DNA from: Xanthomonas cissicola
GTDB lineage: Bacteria > Pseudomonadota > Gammaproteobacteria > Xanthomonadales > Xanthomonadaceae
Length of the DNA: 64,000 nucleotides
NCBI RefSeq assembly: GCF_008801575.1
Contig: NZ_VZPL01000016.1
Coordinates: 1-64,000, forward strand
Direction of reading: 5' to 3'
Part shown: one piece after another, positions 44,326 to 52,829 of the stretch
How positions within the stretch are numbered: the first letter of the stretch is position 1
Layout of the letters: each line of letters opens with the position of its first letter
Notes under the pieces: generated by a model
The model's input: the letters and a program-made list of their open reading frames with translations, nothing else
Told to the model about the DNA's origin: nothing
Database searches by the model: none
Program-made: the position numbers and the translations under genes

Positions 44326-44671
44326 TCGGAAGATGCCTGCGCGCATCTGCAACCGCTGTGCGCGCAGGCGCGACAGGCAGGTTGCACCGTGCGGCAGGTG
44401 TCACGCGATTGGTCCCGGGCAAGACGCGTACCGGAGTTTGCCCAGCCCTCGCCCGCAGCACTCAGAAAGCAATGTCGCGCGGATGCATCAGTGGCCGACG
44501 CCCATGCGCCGGCAACACCGCATCGACCTGGCGATGAAGGATGGTTCTGCGAACGGTGCCTGGTCGGAATGACGTTTCCGCTGCGGTGAATGGACGCGCC
44601 GCACGACGTACGCAGCAGACCCGCTTCGCGTCCCGCCACCCTCGCCTCCCCCTCCATCGCCAGCAGCGCTC
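44326..44671. other. Gap between ftsY and mutY
   Basis: 346 bp. Apart from the hairpin after ftsY I see no gene; open frames here lack ribosome sites and protein-like composition. Confidence 0.6.
44335..44369 (+). terminator. Hairpin after ftsY
   Basis: GCCTGCGCGCA and TGCGCGCAGGC form an 11-bp perfect stem with a 13-base loop, ten bases past the ftsY stop. There is no T-tract, so termination strength is uncertain. Confidence 0.45.
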
Positions 44672-45745
44672 ATGCCAGCCGACCACGCCACTCCCTCCGC
44701 TGATGCCTTTGTCGACCGCCTGTTGCACTGGTTCGACGGCCACGGTCGCCATGATCTACCCTGGCAGCATCCACGCGCGCCCTATCGGGTGTGGCTGTCG
44801 GAAATCATGCTGCAGCAGACCCAGGTCGCGGTGGTCATTCCGTATTTCCACAAGTTCATGGCGCGCTTCCCTGCGCTGGCCGATCTGGCTGCGGCCGACA
44901 ACGACACGGTGATGGCGCAGTGGGCCGGACTGGGCTACTACGCCCGCGCGCGCAATCTGCATGCCGCCGCCAAGCAATGCGTCGCGCTGCACGGCGGGCA
45001 AGTGCCGCGCGACTTCGATGCACTGCTTGCGTTGCCGGGCATCGGCCGCAGCACGGCAGGGGCGATCCTGAGCCAGGCCTGGAACGATCGCTTTGCGATC
45101 ATGGACGGCAACGTCAAACGCGTGCTCACGCGCTTCCACGGCATCGCCGGGTATCCCGGCCTGCCGGCGATCGAAAAACAGTTATGGCAACTCGCCATCA
45201 TCCATGTTGCGCACGTCCCCGCTGGCCGCCTGGCCGACTACACCCAGGCGCAGATGGATTTCGGCGCCACGCTGTGCACGCGCGCCAAGCCCGCCTGCGT
45301 ACTGTGCCCGCTGCAGACCGATTGCATCGCACGCCGCAATGGCCTGGTCGACGCGTTGCCCACCCCCAAACCCGGCAAGCAGCTACCCGAACGCGAGGCC
45401 ACTGCGCTGCTGCTGCAGAATGCCGAGGGCCACATCCTGCTGCAGCGACGCCCGCCAACCGGCATTTGGGCCTCGCTATGGACGCTGCCGCAGGCCGAGA
45501 CCGAGAGCGGCATGCGCGCCTGGTTTGCGGCGCATATCGACGGCAACTACGAGCGCGCCGACGAGATGCCGCCGATCGTGCACGCCTTCAGCCATTACCG
45601 CCTGCATTTGCAGCCATGGCGCCTGCGCAAGGTCGCGCTACGTCCGGCGGTGCGCGACAATGACGACCTACGCTGGGTAGCACCTGCCGATCTTGCATCG
45701 CTAGGCCTGCCGGCGCCGATCCGCAAGTTGCTCGACGCGTTGTAA
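44672..45745 (+). CDS. mutY: Adenine DNA glycosylase MutY
   Basis: 357 aa. Removes adenine mispaired with 8-oxoguanine. Catalytic Glu in [11 protein letters not shown], helix-hairpin-helix [13 protein letters not shown], catalytic Asp in [10 protein letters not shown], and the 4Fe-4S cysteines in [19 protein letters not shown]-terminal NUDIX-like domain recognises oxoG. Followed 23 bp later by yggX, the same order as in many gammaproteobacteria. Confidence 0.96.
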   Translation: MPADHATPSADAFVDRLLHWFDGHGRHDLPWQHPRAPYRVWLSEIMLQQTQVAVVIPYFHKFMARFPALADLAAADNDTVMAQWAGLGYYARARNLHAAAKQCVALHGGQVPRDFDALLALPGIGRSTAGAILSQAWNDRFAIMDGNVKRVLTRFHGIAGYPGLPAIEKQLWQLAIIHVAHVPAGRLADYTQAQMDFGATLCTRAKPACVLCPLQTDCIARRNGLVDALPTPKPGKQLPEREATALLLQNAEGHILLQRRPPTGIWASLWTLPQAETESGMRAWFAAHIDGNYERADEMPPIVHAFSHYRLHLQPWRLRKVALRPAVRDNDDLRWVAPADLASLGLPAPIRKLLDAL

Positions 45746-45768
45746 GCGCGTCTTCCAAAGGAGTCCGC

Positions 45769-46044
45769 ATGTCCCGCACCGTGTTCTGCCACTACCAGCA
45801 AAGCGACGCCGAAGGCCTGGATTTCGTGCCGTATCCGGGCGAGCTCGGCCAGCGCATTTTCGCGCAGATCGGCAAGAACGCCTGGCAAGCGTGGTTGGCG
45901 CACCAGACCATGCTGATCAACGAAAACCGGCTGTCGCCGCGCGACCCCAAGCACCGCGCCTTTCTCGAAGCCGAGCTGCAGAAGTTCCTGTTCGAGCGCA
46001 ATGCCGACAAACCCGAAGGCTATGTGGCGCCGGTGGGTGACTGA
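45769..46044 (+). CDS. yggX: Fe(2+)-trafficking / oxidative damage protein YggX
   Basis: 91 aa. Small cytoplasmic protein, typical start [18 protein letters not shown] with the conserved Cys, and [21 protein letters not shown] lies just upstream. Protects iron-sulfur enzymes; co-occurrence with the iron-sulfur protein MutY is common. Confidence 0.95.
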   Translation: MSRTVFCHYQQSDAEGLDFVPYPGELGQRIFAQIGKNAWQAWLAHQTMLINENRLSPRDPKHRAFLEAELQKFLFERNADKPEGYVAPVGD

Positions 46045-46417
46045 GCGCGCGGATGTGGGATTGCGGAGTCGTGAGTTGCACCAGTAGTGGCAGCCTTTGC
46101 TGCATCCAATGCGTCTGAGAAGTAATGGGGTGGCTGCATCTGCTGAAAAGAGCGAGTGCCGGAACGGCCAGGCCCTTCACCGACGTGGCGTGGTGTTCCC
46201 GTCGCAAAATAAGCTTGGCGATCCGCCCATGTCCCGCGCACGACGTGGGTGATCTGGCGGACACGCCATGCGTCGCGCTCCGCGGGCCTCATGGTCGCCA
46301 GGCAGCGCCCGATGCCTGCTGCTCCGGGCGCTGCGCCAGCGGACGGCCGCAATCTTGAAGCTCAACGGCGGTTGCAGTGCGATGCCGCAGCGGCATCGCA
46401 ATGGCGATCTGTCGGAC
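46045..46417. other. Convergent gap yggX / LOV kinase
   Basis: 373 bp between convergent genes. Besides a hairpin close to the kinase end (46378-46400), no gene or site is evident. Confidence 0.6.
46378..46400 (-). terminator. Hairpin after the LOV kinase gene
   Basis: TGCGATGCCG and CGGCATCGCA around a 3-base loop, 17 bp past the kinase stop on the minus strand. A 10-bp perfect stem without a long T-run. Confidence 0.45.
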
Positions 46418-48061
46418 TCAACCAACCCCGGTCGGCCCATCCAGCAACATGCGGATGCGCTTGAGCAATTCCTTCTGCGTATAGGGTTTGTTCACCACAT
46501 CGAACTCGGCGCCGCCCACATCGGTACGCTGGATGCTGGCATCGGCGTAGCCGGTGGTGAGCAGGATCTTGACCTTCGGCAACATGCGGCGCGCCTCACG
46601 GGCGAGCATCACCCCGTTCATACCGCCGGGCATGATCAGGTCGGTGAATAGCGCATCCACTTCCGGGCTCTTCTCCAGGATCTCCATCGCCTCGCGTCCG
46701 CTGGACGCAGACAGGATGCGGTAACCGGCATTTTCCAGAAACATCCGCGCCACCACCGCCACATCCTGCTTGTCTTCCACCACCAGGATGGTTTCGTTGC
46801 CCCCCTTGTCGATGGCGCGACTCTTGGCTATCTGCAAATCGTTTTCGAATTCGCTGGAGGCGGGGAAATACAGCCGCACCGTGCTGCCCTCGCCCACCTC
46901 GCTGTAGATGCGTACGGTGCCGCCGGACTGCTTGACGAATCCATACACCATCGACAGGCCCAGGCCGGTGCCCTGGCCTTCCTCCTTGGTGGTGAAGAAC
47001 GGTTCCATCACCCGGCTGACCACCTCCGGCGGCATGCCCGAGCCGGTGTCGGTCACGGCAATGCTGACGTAGCGGCCCGGTGCCAGCTGGTGGTACATCG
47101 CCAGATCGTGGCCGGTGATCTCCACGTTCTGGGTCTGCACCGTCACTTCCTTGCGTTCGGCCTGGGCCATCGCGTCGCGCGCATTGATCAACACGTTCAA
47201 CAGCGCCACCTCTGCCTGGGTGGTGTCGATCTGGCAGTTCCACAGCCCTTCTTCCAGCGACTGGCGCAGAGTGACCCCGCCTCCCAGCGCGCGCTCGGCC
47301 ATGTTGGTCATGCCGGCCACCAGTCCGTTGAGGTTCACTACCCGCCCGCGCAGTTTTTGCTTGCGCGAAAACGCCAGCAGTTGCTGGGTCAAGGTGGCCG
47401 CCTTGGCAGCCGCTGCCGCCGCGTGTTCGGCACTGAAGGCAATGCGCTCGGCACTACCGCCGCCGGCGCTGGCCATCATCTGGATCACTTCCAGATGTCC
47501 AGACATCACCTGCAGCAGATTGTTGAAATCGTGCGCGATGCCGCCGGTCAGCTGGCCCAGCGCTTCCATCTTCTGCGCCTGGCGCAGCGCATCTTCGGCA
47601 TCGCGGCGCCGGCTCACATCCAGCTGCGAGCCGAAGAAATACACCAGGTTGCCCTTGTCGTCGAACACCGGCGAGATGAAGAGCGCATTCCAGAACGAAG
47701 AGCCGTCCTTGCGGTAATTCAGCACCTCGGTGGCAAATTCGCGACGGCTTTCGATCGATTCGCGCACATCGCTGATGCTGGCCGGATCGGTCTCCGGCCC
47801 CTGCAGGAAGCGGCAGTTGTTGCCGATGACTTCATCGGCGGCATAGCCGGTCATCTCCAGGAACGCGCGGTTGGCGAACACGATGGGATTATCCGGAAGA
47901 TGGGGGTCGGTCACCGTCATCGGCATGCGCGTGGTTTCCACTGCGGCAAAGAAGATGTCCGAGCGGTGCTTCTCGACAGGCAGGCTGCGAGATTCGCTGA
48001 TGTGAGGCGCTCGCAGCTCTCCGTGACCGGGATCGTTCAAGTGATGTTCTCCGCGGGCCAT
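46418..48061 (-). CDS. LOV-domain hybrid histidine kinase (blue-light sensor)
   Basis: About 547 aa. An N-terminal LOV (PAS) domain with GNNCRFLQG carries the photoactive cysteine that binds flavin. Then come HisKA with phospho-His in GGIAHDFNNLL, HATPase (NVLINARDAM, GQGTGLGLSMVYG) and a C-terminal receiver with phospho-Asp in LFTDLIMPGG. A LOV kinase of this layout has been studied in X. citri as a modulator of surface traits and plant colonisation. No partner gene lies beside it. The ATG was chosen over an upstream GTG. Confidence 0.93.
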   Translation of the reverse strand: MARGEHHLNDPGHGELRAPHISESRSLPVEKHRSDIFFAAVETTRMPMTVTDPHLPDNPIVFANRAFLEMTGYAADEVIGNNCRFLQGPETDPASISDVRESIESRREFATEVLNYRKDGSSFWNALFISPVFDDKGNLVYFFGSQLDVSRRRDAEDALRQAQKMEALGQLTGGIAHDFNNLLQVMSGHLEVIQMMASAGGGSAERIAFSAEHAAAAAAKAATLTQQLLAFSRKQKLRGRVVNLNGLVAGMTNMAERALGGGVTLRQSLEEGLWNCQIDTTQAEVALLNVLINARDAMAQAERKEVTVQTQNVEITGHDLAMYHQLAPGRYVSIAVTDTGSGMPPEVVSRVMEPFFTTKEEGQGTGLGLSMVYGFVKQSGGTVRIYSEVGEGSTVRLYFPASSEFENDLQIAKSRAIDKGGNETILVVEDKQDVAVVARMFLENAGYRILSASSGREAMEILEKSPEVDALFTDLIMPGGMNGVMLAREARRMLPKVKILLTTGYADASIQRTDVGGAEFDVVNKPYTQKELLKRIRMLLDGPTGVG

Positions 48062-48409
48062 TCCCGTGGCCACAGTCTAGTTGGGTCCGGTGAGGCGATT
48101 CGTCACATCCATGAGCATTTCCCGTACGGCCGCGCCTGCCGCTAAACCAGTGCGCTGCGATTGCAGCTGCGCACCCGTGAGCGCTGGGTGTCACCCGCCC
48201 CTCGTTTGGCGGCGTTCCCGGCCCGACGGCGCTGCGCGAACTGCGCTGACTCAGTGCAATACCGCCGGCTCGACCGGGACACCGGCGCGCCGCGTACTGA
48301 CACGTTCGCCATGATCCCGGCACTACACGCAGAGCCGGCGACGCGCGGGCGAATGAACGCACAGCGACGCCATCACGTTGCAGGCGTATAGGCAGATAGC
48401 AGGACCGGC
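48062..48409. other. Gap upstream of the LOV kinase
   Basis: 348 bp with no supported gene. It should contain the kinase promoter; no clear motif was found. Confidence 0.5.
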
Positions 48410-48983
48410 TTACCCGGGTCGGCGGCAATTTCTTTGTGTTCGCTCAGGCGCAGCGCGTCGCATCGGCAGCGGCGCGTCCTGGGTGTTCATTTCCCATACG
48501 TCGATCACGCGCTTGTGGAACACGACAGCGCCGCGGTGGCGGTCGTAACGAAAGGTGATGCAGTCCGTCCAGTGTTGTCCGCACGCCAATCCGTTTTGCA
48601 CGGTGAAATACGCGCCCTTCGCGACCAGGCCCTGGTCGCTATCCAGAAACGGATCGCACTGCCCGCCTTCGTCGGCTTTGAAAATCACCCGCGTGTTGCG
48701 CACGGCTTCGACAAACCCACTGTCCGCGTTTGCAACCAGCACCAGCAAGGTACGCGGCGGTGCCGCATGTCCATTGCCACGCAGCGTCTGTTCTGCGGAT
48801 GCACGCAACGCAACCACGTCGTCCAGCCGGCCACCTCGGTGAGATCTGCGCTAGCGACACCCATCCACCGATAGTAGGTAACGATTCGGCAGCGCCTGCG
48901 GGTAGCGTTGTGACGCCGGTTGGCATGGCGAGCGTCGCCGTCATTGCCAGCACTGTTGCCCACCATCCGCATGGTGTCGTCAT
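48410..48983 (-). pseudogene. Exported hypothetical protein with two frameshifts
   Basis: The coding sense passes through three frames. It begins with a signal-peptide-like MTTPCGWWATVLAMTATLAM (AGGA upstream), shifts near the LPTIGG region, continues as ASADLTEVAGW, and shifts again near 48830, where one missing base would restore AGLDDVVALRASAEQTL. The last frame then runs through VLVANADSGFVEAVRNTRVI and VVFHKRVIDVWEMN to the stop. Family unknown. Two independent lesions argue for real decay rather than one sequencing error. Confidence 0.65.
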
Positions 48984-49293
48984 CGCGGTGTCCTGGTCTG
49001 CGTCGAGGTTGCCTGCATGGCCGGCCGTCGTTGTCGCGCGCGCCGGCATCGGATTGCAGGACCTAGGGCCGTGCGGCGCACGCGCATGGTTGAGTCGACA
49101 TACTGTCGAGCGTCTGCAGCATTGCTTCGCCACACCGCGTTTTTCGGCAGTGAAGATCGCTCGTCAAGCCCGCTTGCCGGCTCACGCCTAGCTGTCGAAA
49201 TCCCCACGTCCGATTGATACCTCCACCGCGATGCTGGCCTCGCACCACGGCGTCCAGTGGTGCATTCCCCAACTGACGAAACGAGAATCCGCA
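48984..49293. other. Gap between exported pseudogene and KGG gene
   Basis: 310 bp, divergent promoters expected. No gene or motif that I can support. Confidence 0.5.
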
Positions 49294-49494
49294 ATGGCAA
49301 ATCAGAACGACAACAAGGGTGGCACCAGCAACCGCGGCTTTGCTTCGATGGACGAAGACAAGCAGCGCGAAATCGCATCCAAGGGCGGCAAGGCGGCCCA
49401 TGAAAGTGGCAATGCCCACGAGTTCACCTCGGAAGAAGCGCGCGAGGCCGGCAAGAAGGGCGGCCAGGCGAGCGGTGGCGGCAACAACCGCTGA
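49294..49494 (+). CDS. KGG-repeat stress-induced protein
   Basis: 66 aa, very hydrophilic, with two KGG repeats (REIASKGGKAAHE and EEAREAGKKGGQ) as in GsiB/YciG-type stress proteins. Probably an abundant, disordered protective protein. It is followed by a strong intrinsic terminator, consistent with a single highly expressed gene. Confidence 0.9.
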   Translation: MANQNDNKGGTSNRGFASMDEDKQREIASKGGKAAHESGNAHEFTSEEAREAGKKGGQASGGGNNR

Positions 49495-49519
49495 GCTGCG
49501 CAACACTGCAGGTACCACG

Positions 49520-49563
49520 GCGCTTCCGGAAGAGCTGAAGCTCTTTCGGAAGCGCGTTCTTTT
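49520..49563 (+). terminator. Intrinsic terminator of the KGG gene
   Basis: GCGCTTCCGGAAGAGCT pairs with AGCTCTTTCGGAAGCGC (17 bp, one G-U pair) around a short loop, followed by GTTCTTTTC. The clearest rho-independent terminator in the window. Confidence 0.85.
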
Positions 49564-49731
49564 CAAGAATCATGCGGCGTCTCAGCTGATGCGACAGCAC
49601 ATCGGCATGCTGCCGCCCGATGACAACGATTTTCCAGGCATTCCCACACGCCACCGTGCATACAGCTGCACCGCGCCATCTGGGTGGTTGCGCACGAGTC
49701 GATACGCTCACGCAGCAGACCAAGGTCCGCC

Positions 49732-50584
49732 GTGGCCCGCAGTGAACGCGTTCGCCGCGCGCTCGGCGCGGTCGAATACGCCTACCCCGACCATTTGCAC
49801 AGCACGCTCGCAACCTTGCCAACGACTGCCGGGGTGTATCTGTTCCACGGCAAGGACAGCGGACTCCTTGTACATCGGCAAGAGCATCAACCTGCGGATG
49901 CGGGTGATGGATCACTTCCGCACGCCACGCGAAGCCTCGTTATTGCGCCAGACCCGGCGCATCAGCGTATTCGAAATGGCCGGCGATCTCGGTGCGCAGC
50001 TGCTGGAATCCCAGCTCATCAAATCGATGCGCCCGCTGTACAACCAGAAGCTGCGTCGCGTACCGCGTCAGTTTTCGATCCGCCTGTATTGCGGCGAGGT
50101 GTCCATCGTGCATTCGGCCGAGCGCGATCCGGCGGTAACACCATGGCTGTATGGGCTCTATTCCAGCCCACGCGCCGCCAAGGAGGCGTTGCGGCGGCTG
50201 GCCGATCGCGACCGCCTTTGCTACGGGCTGCTCGGCCTGGAACGCGCCACCGATGGTCGCCCGTGTTTCCGCGCCATGTTGGAACGCTGTGCCGGTGCCT
50301 GCCATGGCGCCGAGTCGCTGGGCGACCACGAGACGCGTCTACGCGCTGCCCTCCAGCACCTGGAACAGGTCGTATGGCCGTTTCCTGGCGCGGTCGCACT
50401 CATGGAAGAAGGTAAGCAGTTGCGCCAGTTTCACGTGCTGCGCAACTGGCACTATCTGGGCAGCGCCACCTCGCTGGCCACTGCCCGCAAACTGCAGTCC
50501 ACACCCGGCGACTTCGATCGCGATTGCTACCGGATTTTGCGCAAGGGCCTGCAAACGCATCTGCACAACGTGGTGTTGCTATAA
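49732..50584 (+). pseudogene. cho: Cho/UvrC-N-like GIY-YIG endonuclease, single frameshift
   Basis: Excinuclease Cho makes a 3-prime incision at DNA damage. The first 45 residues (SERVRRALGAVEYAYPDHLH, GVYLFHGKD) lie in one frame and the rest (LYIGKSINLRMRVMDHF to the end) in the next. One extra base at about 49866 (GGACTCCTTGTAC where GGACTCTTGTAC would read GLLYIGK) explains it. The GIY-YIG residues, catalytic Arg in RMRV and Glu in LLESQLIK are otherwise intact. Recent mutation or sequencing error; no slippery site suggests programmed shifting. The GTG start is inferred. Confidence 0.8.
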
Positions 50585-50738
50585 GCGCGACATGAGTGGG
50601 CGCACCCACTTCGGCACTCGCAGTACGCGCCGAGTTCATGCAACGCATCGCGCGACTTGCCGCCGGTCTTCCGTGTTCTCCACCAACCACGATCCGGACG
50701 CCTGCACGCTCGAAGCGCACGCAAGAGTCCGCGATTCT

Positions 50739-51014
50739 TCAGCCGCTCTGCCTTTCGCAGCTGCGGTATTCCTTGGGGTCCAAAAACTCCGCCAGACAAG
50801 AACCTACGCGCAGCGCCTGCTCGCGCGCGTCGCCCCGGTACTCGCCCTGCCCTGCGCCCTCGATCGTGGCCACGGGCGCGGCGCGGTCGCGGTGGTAAAC
50901 GAACGCAGTCGAAAGCCACAACGTCGCGCCAGGCGCCTGGCTTTCCAGGGTCTCCACGCGGAATTCACCGCAGTAACCGTGGATCAGGGTGCGTCGGAGT
51001 GTCTTGTGCGTCAT
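50739..51014 (-). CDS. Small hypothetical protein
   Basis: 91 aa with protein-like composition (MTHKTLRRTLIHGYCGEF, GATLWLSTAFVYHRDR). No recognised domain, signal or membrane segment. It lies convergent to the broken cho gene and has only a weak ribosome site. It may be a Xanthomonas-restricted gene. Confidence 0.5.
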   Translation of the reverse strand: MTHKTLRRTLIHGYCGEFRVETLESQAPGATLWLSTAFVYHRDRAAPVATIEGAGQGEYRGDAREQALRVGSCLAEFLDPKEYRSCERQSG

Positions 51015-51264
51015 GCGCGCAGTATCGCCATGCACATTTGAAGATCACGTCGAAATCGATTGCATCGGGCGCACGTAGCACCTACGCGCACGACCGAGAA
51101 GCCGAACCAACGCGCAAGTCTGTGTCCATGCTGGATCAGATCAGAATCAGCGCGCGCGCGTGCAACACGCATCACTGCCCACCGCGCGTGCAATCGAGAA
51201 AGGGACAGGGAGAGCGACAGATCCGGCGATGACCGGGAAGCCTTGCGAACGAAGGCTTGGAATA

Positions 51265-51340
51265 TGGTGGCCGAGGACGGAATCGAACCGCCGACACGGG
51301 GATTTTCAATCCCCTGCTCTACCAACTGAGCTACTCGGCC
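51265..51340 (-). tRNA. tRNA-Phe (GAA)
   Basis: 76 nt including encoded CCA. Acceptor stem GGCCGAG/CTCGGCC, D-arm with AGTTGGTAGAGC, anticodon loop TTGAAAA (GAA) on a GGGGA/TCCCC stem, and T-arm GGCGGTTCGATTCCGTC. No sign of an integrated element at its 3-prime end. Confidence 0.97.
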
Positions 51341-51380
51341 ACTTAACCTGCAACACGATGCCTGCGTTGCGAGGACACGC

Positions 51381-51409
51381 ACTATAGCGAGCAGGCGCAG
51401 TTTGGGCAA
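51381..51409 (-). promoter_or_regulatory. Sigma-70 promoter of tRNA-Phe
   Basis: Reading the minus strand: TTGCCC, a 17-bp spacer, then TATAGT, about 40 bp before the tRNA 5-prime end. Good -35/-10 spacing and position. Confidence 0.7.
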
Positions 51410-51522
51410 GCGTTGCGAGCAACTTTGTTGCCGGCCGCTCTCGGGGCCGGCGTTTCTTGCGCCGGTTCACGCCGCGCGGCCGGGTGCATGGCCTAGCCTG
51501 CGCGCGTCCACCGGAGATTGTC

Positions 51523-52059
51523 ATGCGCCTGCCCCGCCTGCTGTTGTCGTTCGTCGCCCTGCTGCCGCTGACAGCGCTGGCGCAACAGCCGGTGCGTGCG
51601 GTGCCGCAGCTGGACATCTCGCGCTACGCGGGCCAGTGGCACGAGATTGCGCACCTGCCGGTGTCGTTCCAGAAAAAGTGCCGCGGCGACATCACCGCCA
51701 GCTACACCTTGCGCGACGATGGCCTGGTCGGCGTGCGCAATGGCTGCCGCACCGCCGATGGCAGCCTGACCCAGGCCGACGGCGTGGCGCGCCCGGTCGA
51801 TGGCCAGCCCGGGCAGTTGCAGGTGCGCTTCGCTCCCGAGTGGCTCGCTTGGTTGCCGCTGGTGTGGGCCGACTATTGGGTGATCGCGCTCGACCCGGAT
51901 TACCAGTGGGCGATGGTCGGCGAGCCTGATCGCAAATACCTGTGGATCCTGTCGCGCTCGCCGCAGATGCAGCGCGCGCAATTGGAACGGCTCAAGGCGA
52001 AGGCGACCGAGATGGGCTACGACCTGTCGCCGTTGATTGTCGCCGCGCCGTTGTTGTGA
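51523..52059 (+). CDS. Bacterial lipocalin (Blc-like)
   Basis: 178 aa with a signal peptide ending near LTALAQQ. Lipocalin signature YAGQWHEIAHLPVSFQKKC, then ADYWVIALDPDYQWAMVGEP and YLWILSRSP, as in Blc. There is no lipobox Cys, so it is probably periplasmic rather than lipid-anchored. Likely binds lysophospholipids or fatty acids in the envelope. GGAG upstream supports the start. Confidence 0.9.
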   Translation: MRLPRLLLSFVALLPLTALAQQPVRAVPQLDISRYAGQWHEIAHLPVSFQKKCRGDITASYTLRDDGLVGVRNGCRTADGSLTQADGVARPVDGQPGQLQVRFAPEWLAWLPLVWADYWVIALDPDYQWAMVGEPDRKYLWILSRSPQMQRAQLERLKAKATEMGYDLSPLIVAAPLL

Positions 52060-52171
52060 GGCCTGCCCGCGCCCCGGCCCAGATCCGGCGCCACCGCTTC
52101 GCGCTCAGGAGCGGCGACCGTACTGCGTAGTATTCTTGGCGCCGCCTCATTCCCGCCAAGGACCCGAGTCC

Positions 52172-52648
52172 ATGCGTCGTGCCTCTCGCCTTCTTCTTGT
52201 ATCGCTGGCCTGCGGGCTGCTGCTGAGCGCCTGTGGCGGCGCAGTCCGCCGGGTGTCCGAGCCGGCCGCCAGCATCCAGCAACTGACCGTGCGCGCCGAC
52301 GGCTCCTGGTCGCTCGACCTGCGCCTGCAGAACTACAGCAGCATCCCGATGCAGTTCGAACGCGTGGCACTGGAGATCTCTGCCGGCGACCAATTGGCCG
52401 GCAAGCTCGACCAGGCAGTGGGCATGTCGATCGGCCCGGAAACCGCCGATGTGGTCACCGTCGCCGTGCAACCCACCTCGCTGGGTCGTATCACCGTGGC
52501 CGACGTGCTGGCCGGCGGCCGCTCGTTCCCGTATACGCTCAAGGGCACCGTCTGGGCGACCCCGCAGGACAAGAAGCAGCGCCAGTTCAGTGTGGAATCG
52601 CGCAATACGCTCAGCCCGGCCCCCGGCCTCAATGGCGTGCTGCGCTAA
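52172..52648 (+). CDS. LEA14-like lipoprotein
   Basis: 158 aa. A lipobox (LLLSAC) puts it in a membrane. The remainder is a small beta-rich domain of the LEA14/WHy type (WSLDLRLQNYSSIPMQFERV, LKGTVWATPQDKK). Function in bacteria is not established. Followed immediately by a palindromic repeat element that may act as terminator. Confidence 0.75.
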   Translation: MRRASRLLLVSLACGLLLSACGGAVRRVSEPAASIQQLTVRADGSWSLDLRLQNYSSIPMQFERVALEISAGDQLAGKLDQAVGMSIGPETADVVTVAVQPTSLGRITVADVLAGGRSFPYTLKGTVWATPQDKKQRQFSVESRNTLSPAPGLNGVLR

Positions 52649-52652
52649 GAGT

Positions 52653-52785
52653 GGCTAACAAAACTACTGCGCAGCCGCCAGGCGGCGCGGCCGGTGCTCG
52701 GAATCGGCATGTACCCCTCGTACATTCCGGTTCTGAGCGCGCCGTCCGCGCCCACCTGACAGCTGCTCGCTACGTTTTGTTAGCC
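52653..52785. repeat. MITE-like palindromic element
   Basis: 133 bp bounded by perfect 12-bp inverted ends GGCTAACAAAAC / GTTTTGTTAGCC. The interior is an imperfect palindrome around CATGTACCCCTCGTACAT. No coding capacity. It looks like a non-autonomous element or a bulky intergenic hairpin; I recall similar sequences in other Xanthomonas genomes. Confidence 0.75.
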
Positions 52786-52829
52786 GCTCTAAGGCGCACG
52801 CCTCCCGTCCCCGCTTCCAAGGATCCCGC

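Noticed and set aside
49732..50584. Programmed ribosomal frameshift in cho
   Set aside because: No slippery heptamer or downstream structure at the shift. A one-base insertion explains it.
51160..51420. tRNA-Phe as an integration site with an island beside it
   Set aside because: No integrase, no direct repeat of the tRNA 3-prime end and no shift to accessory genes on either side.
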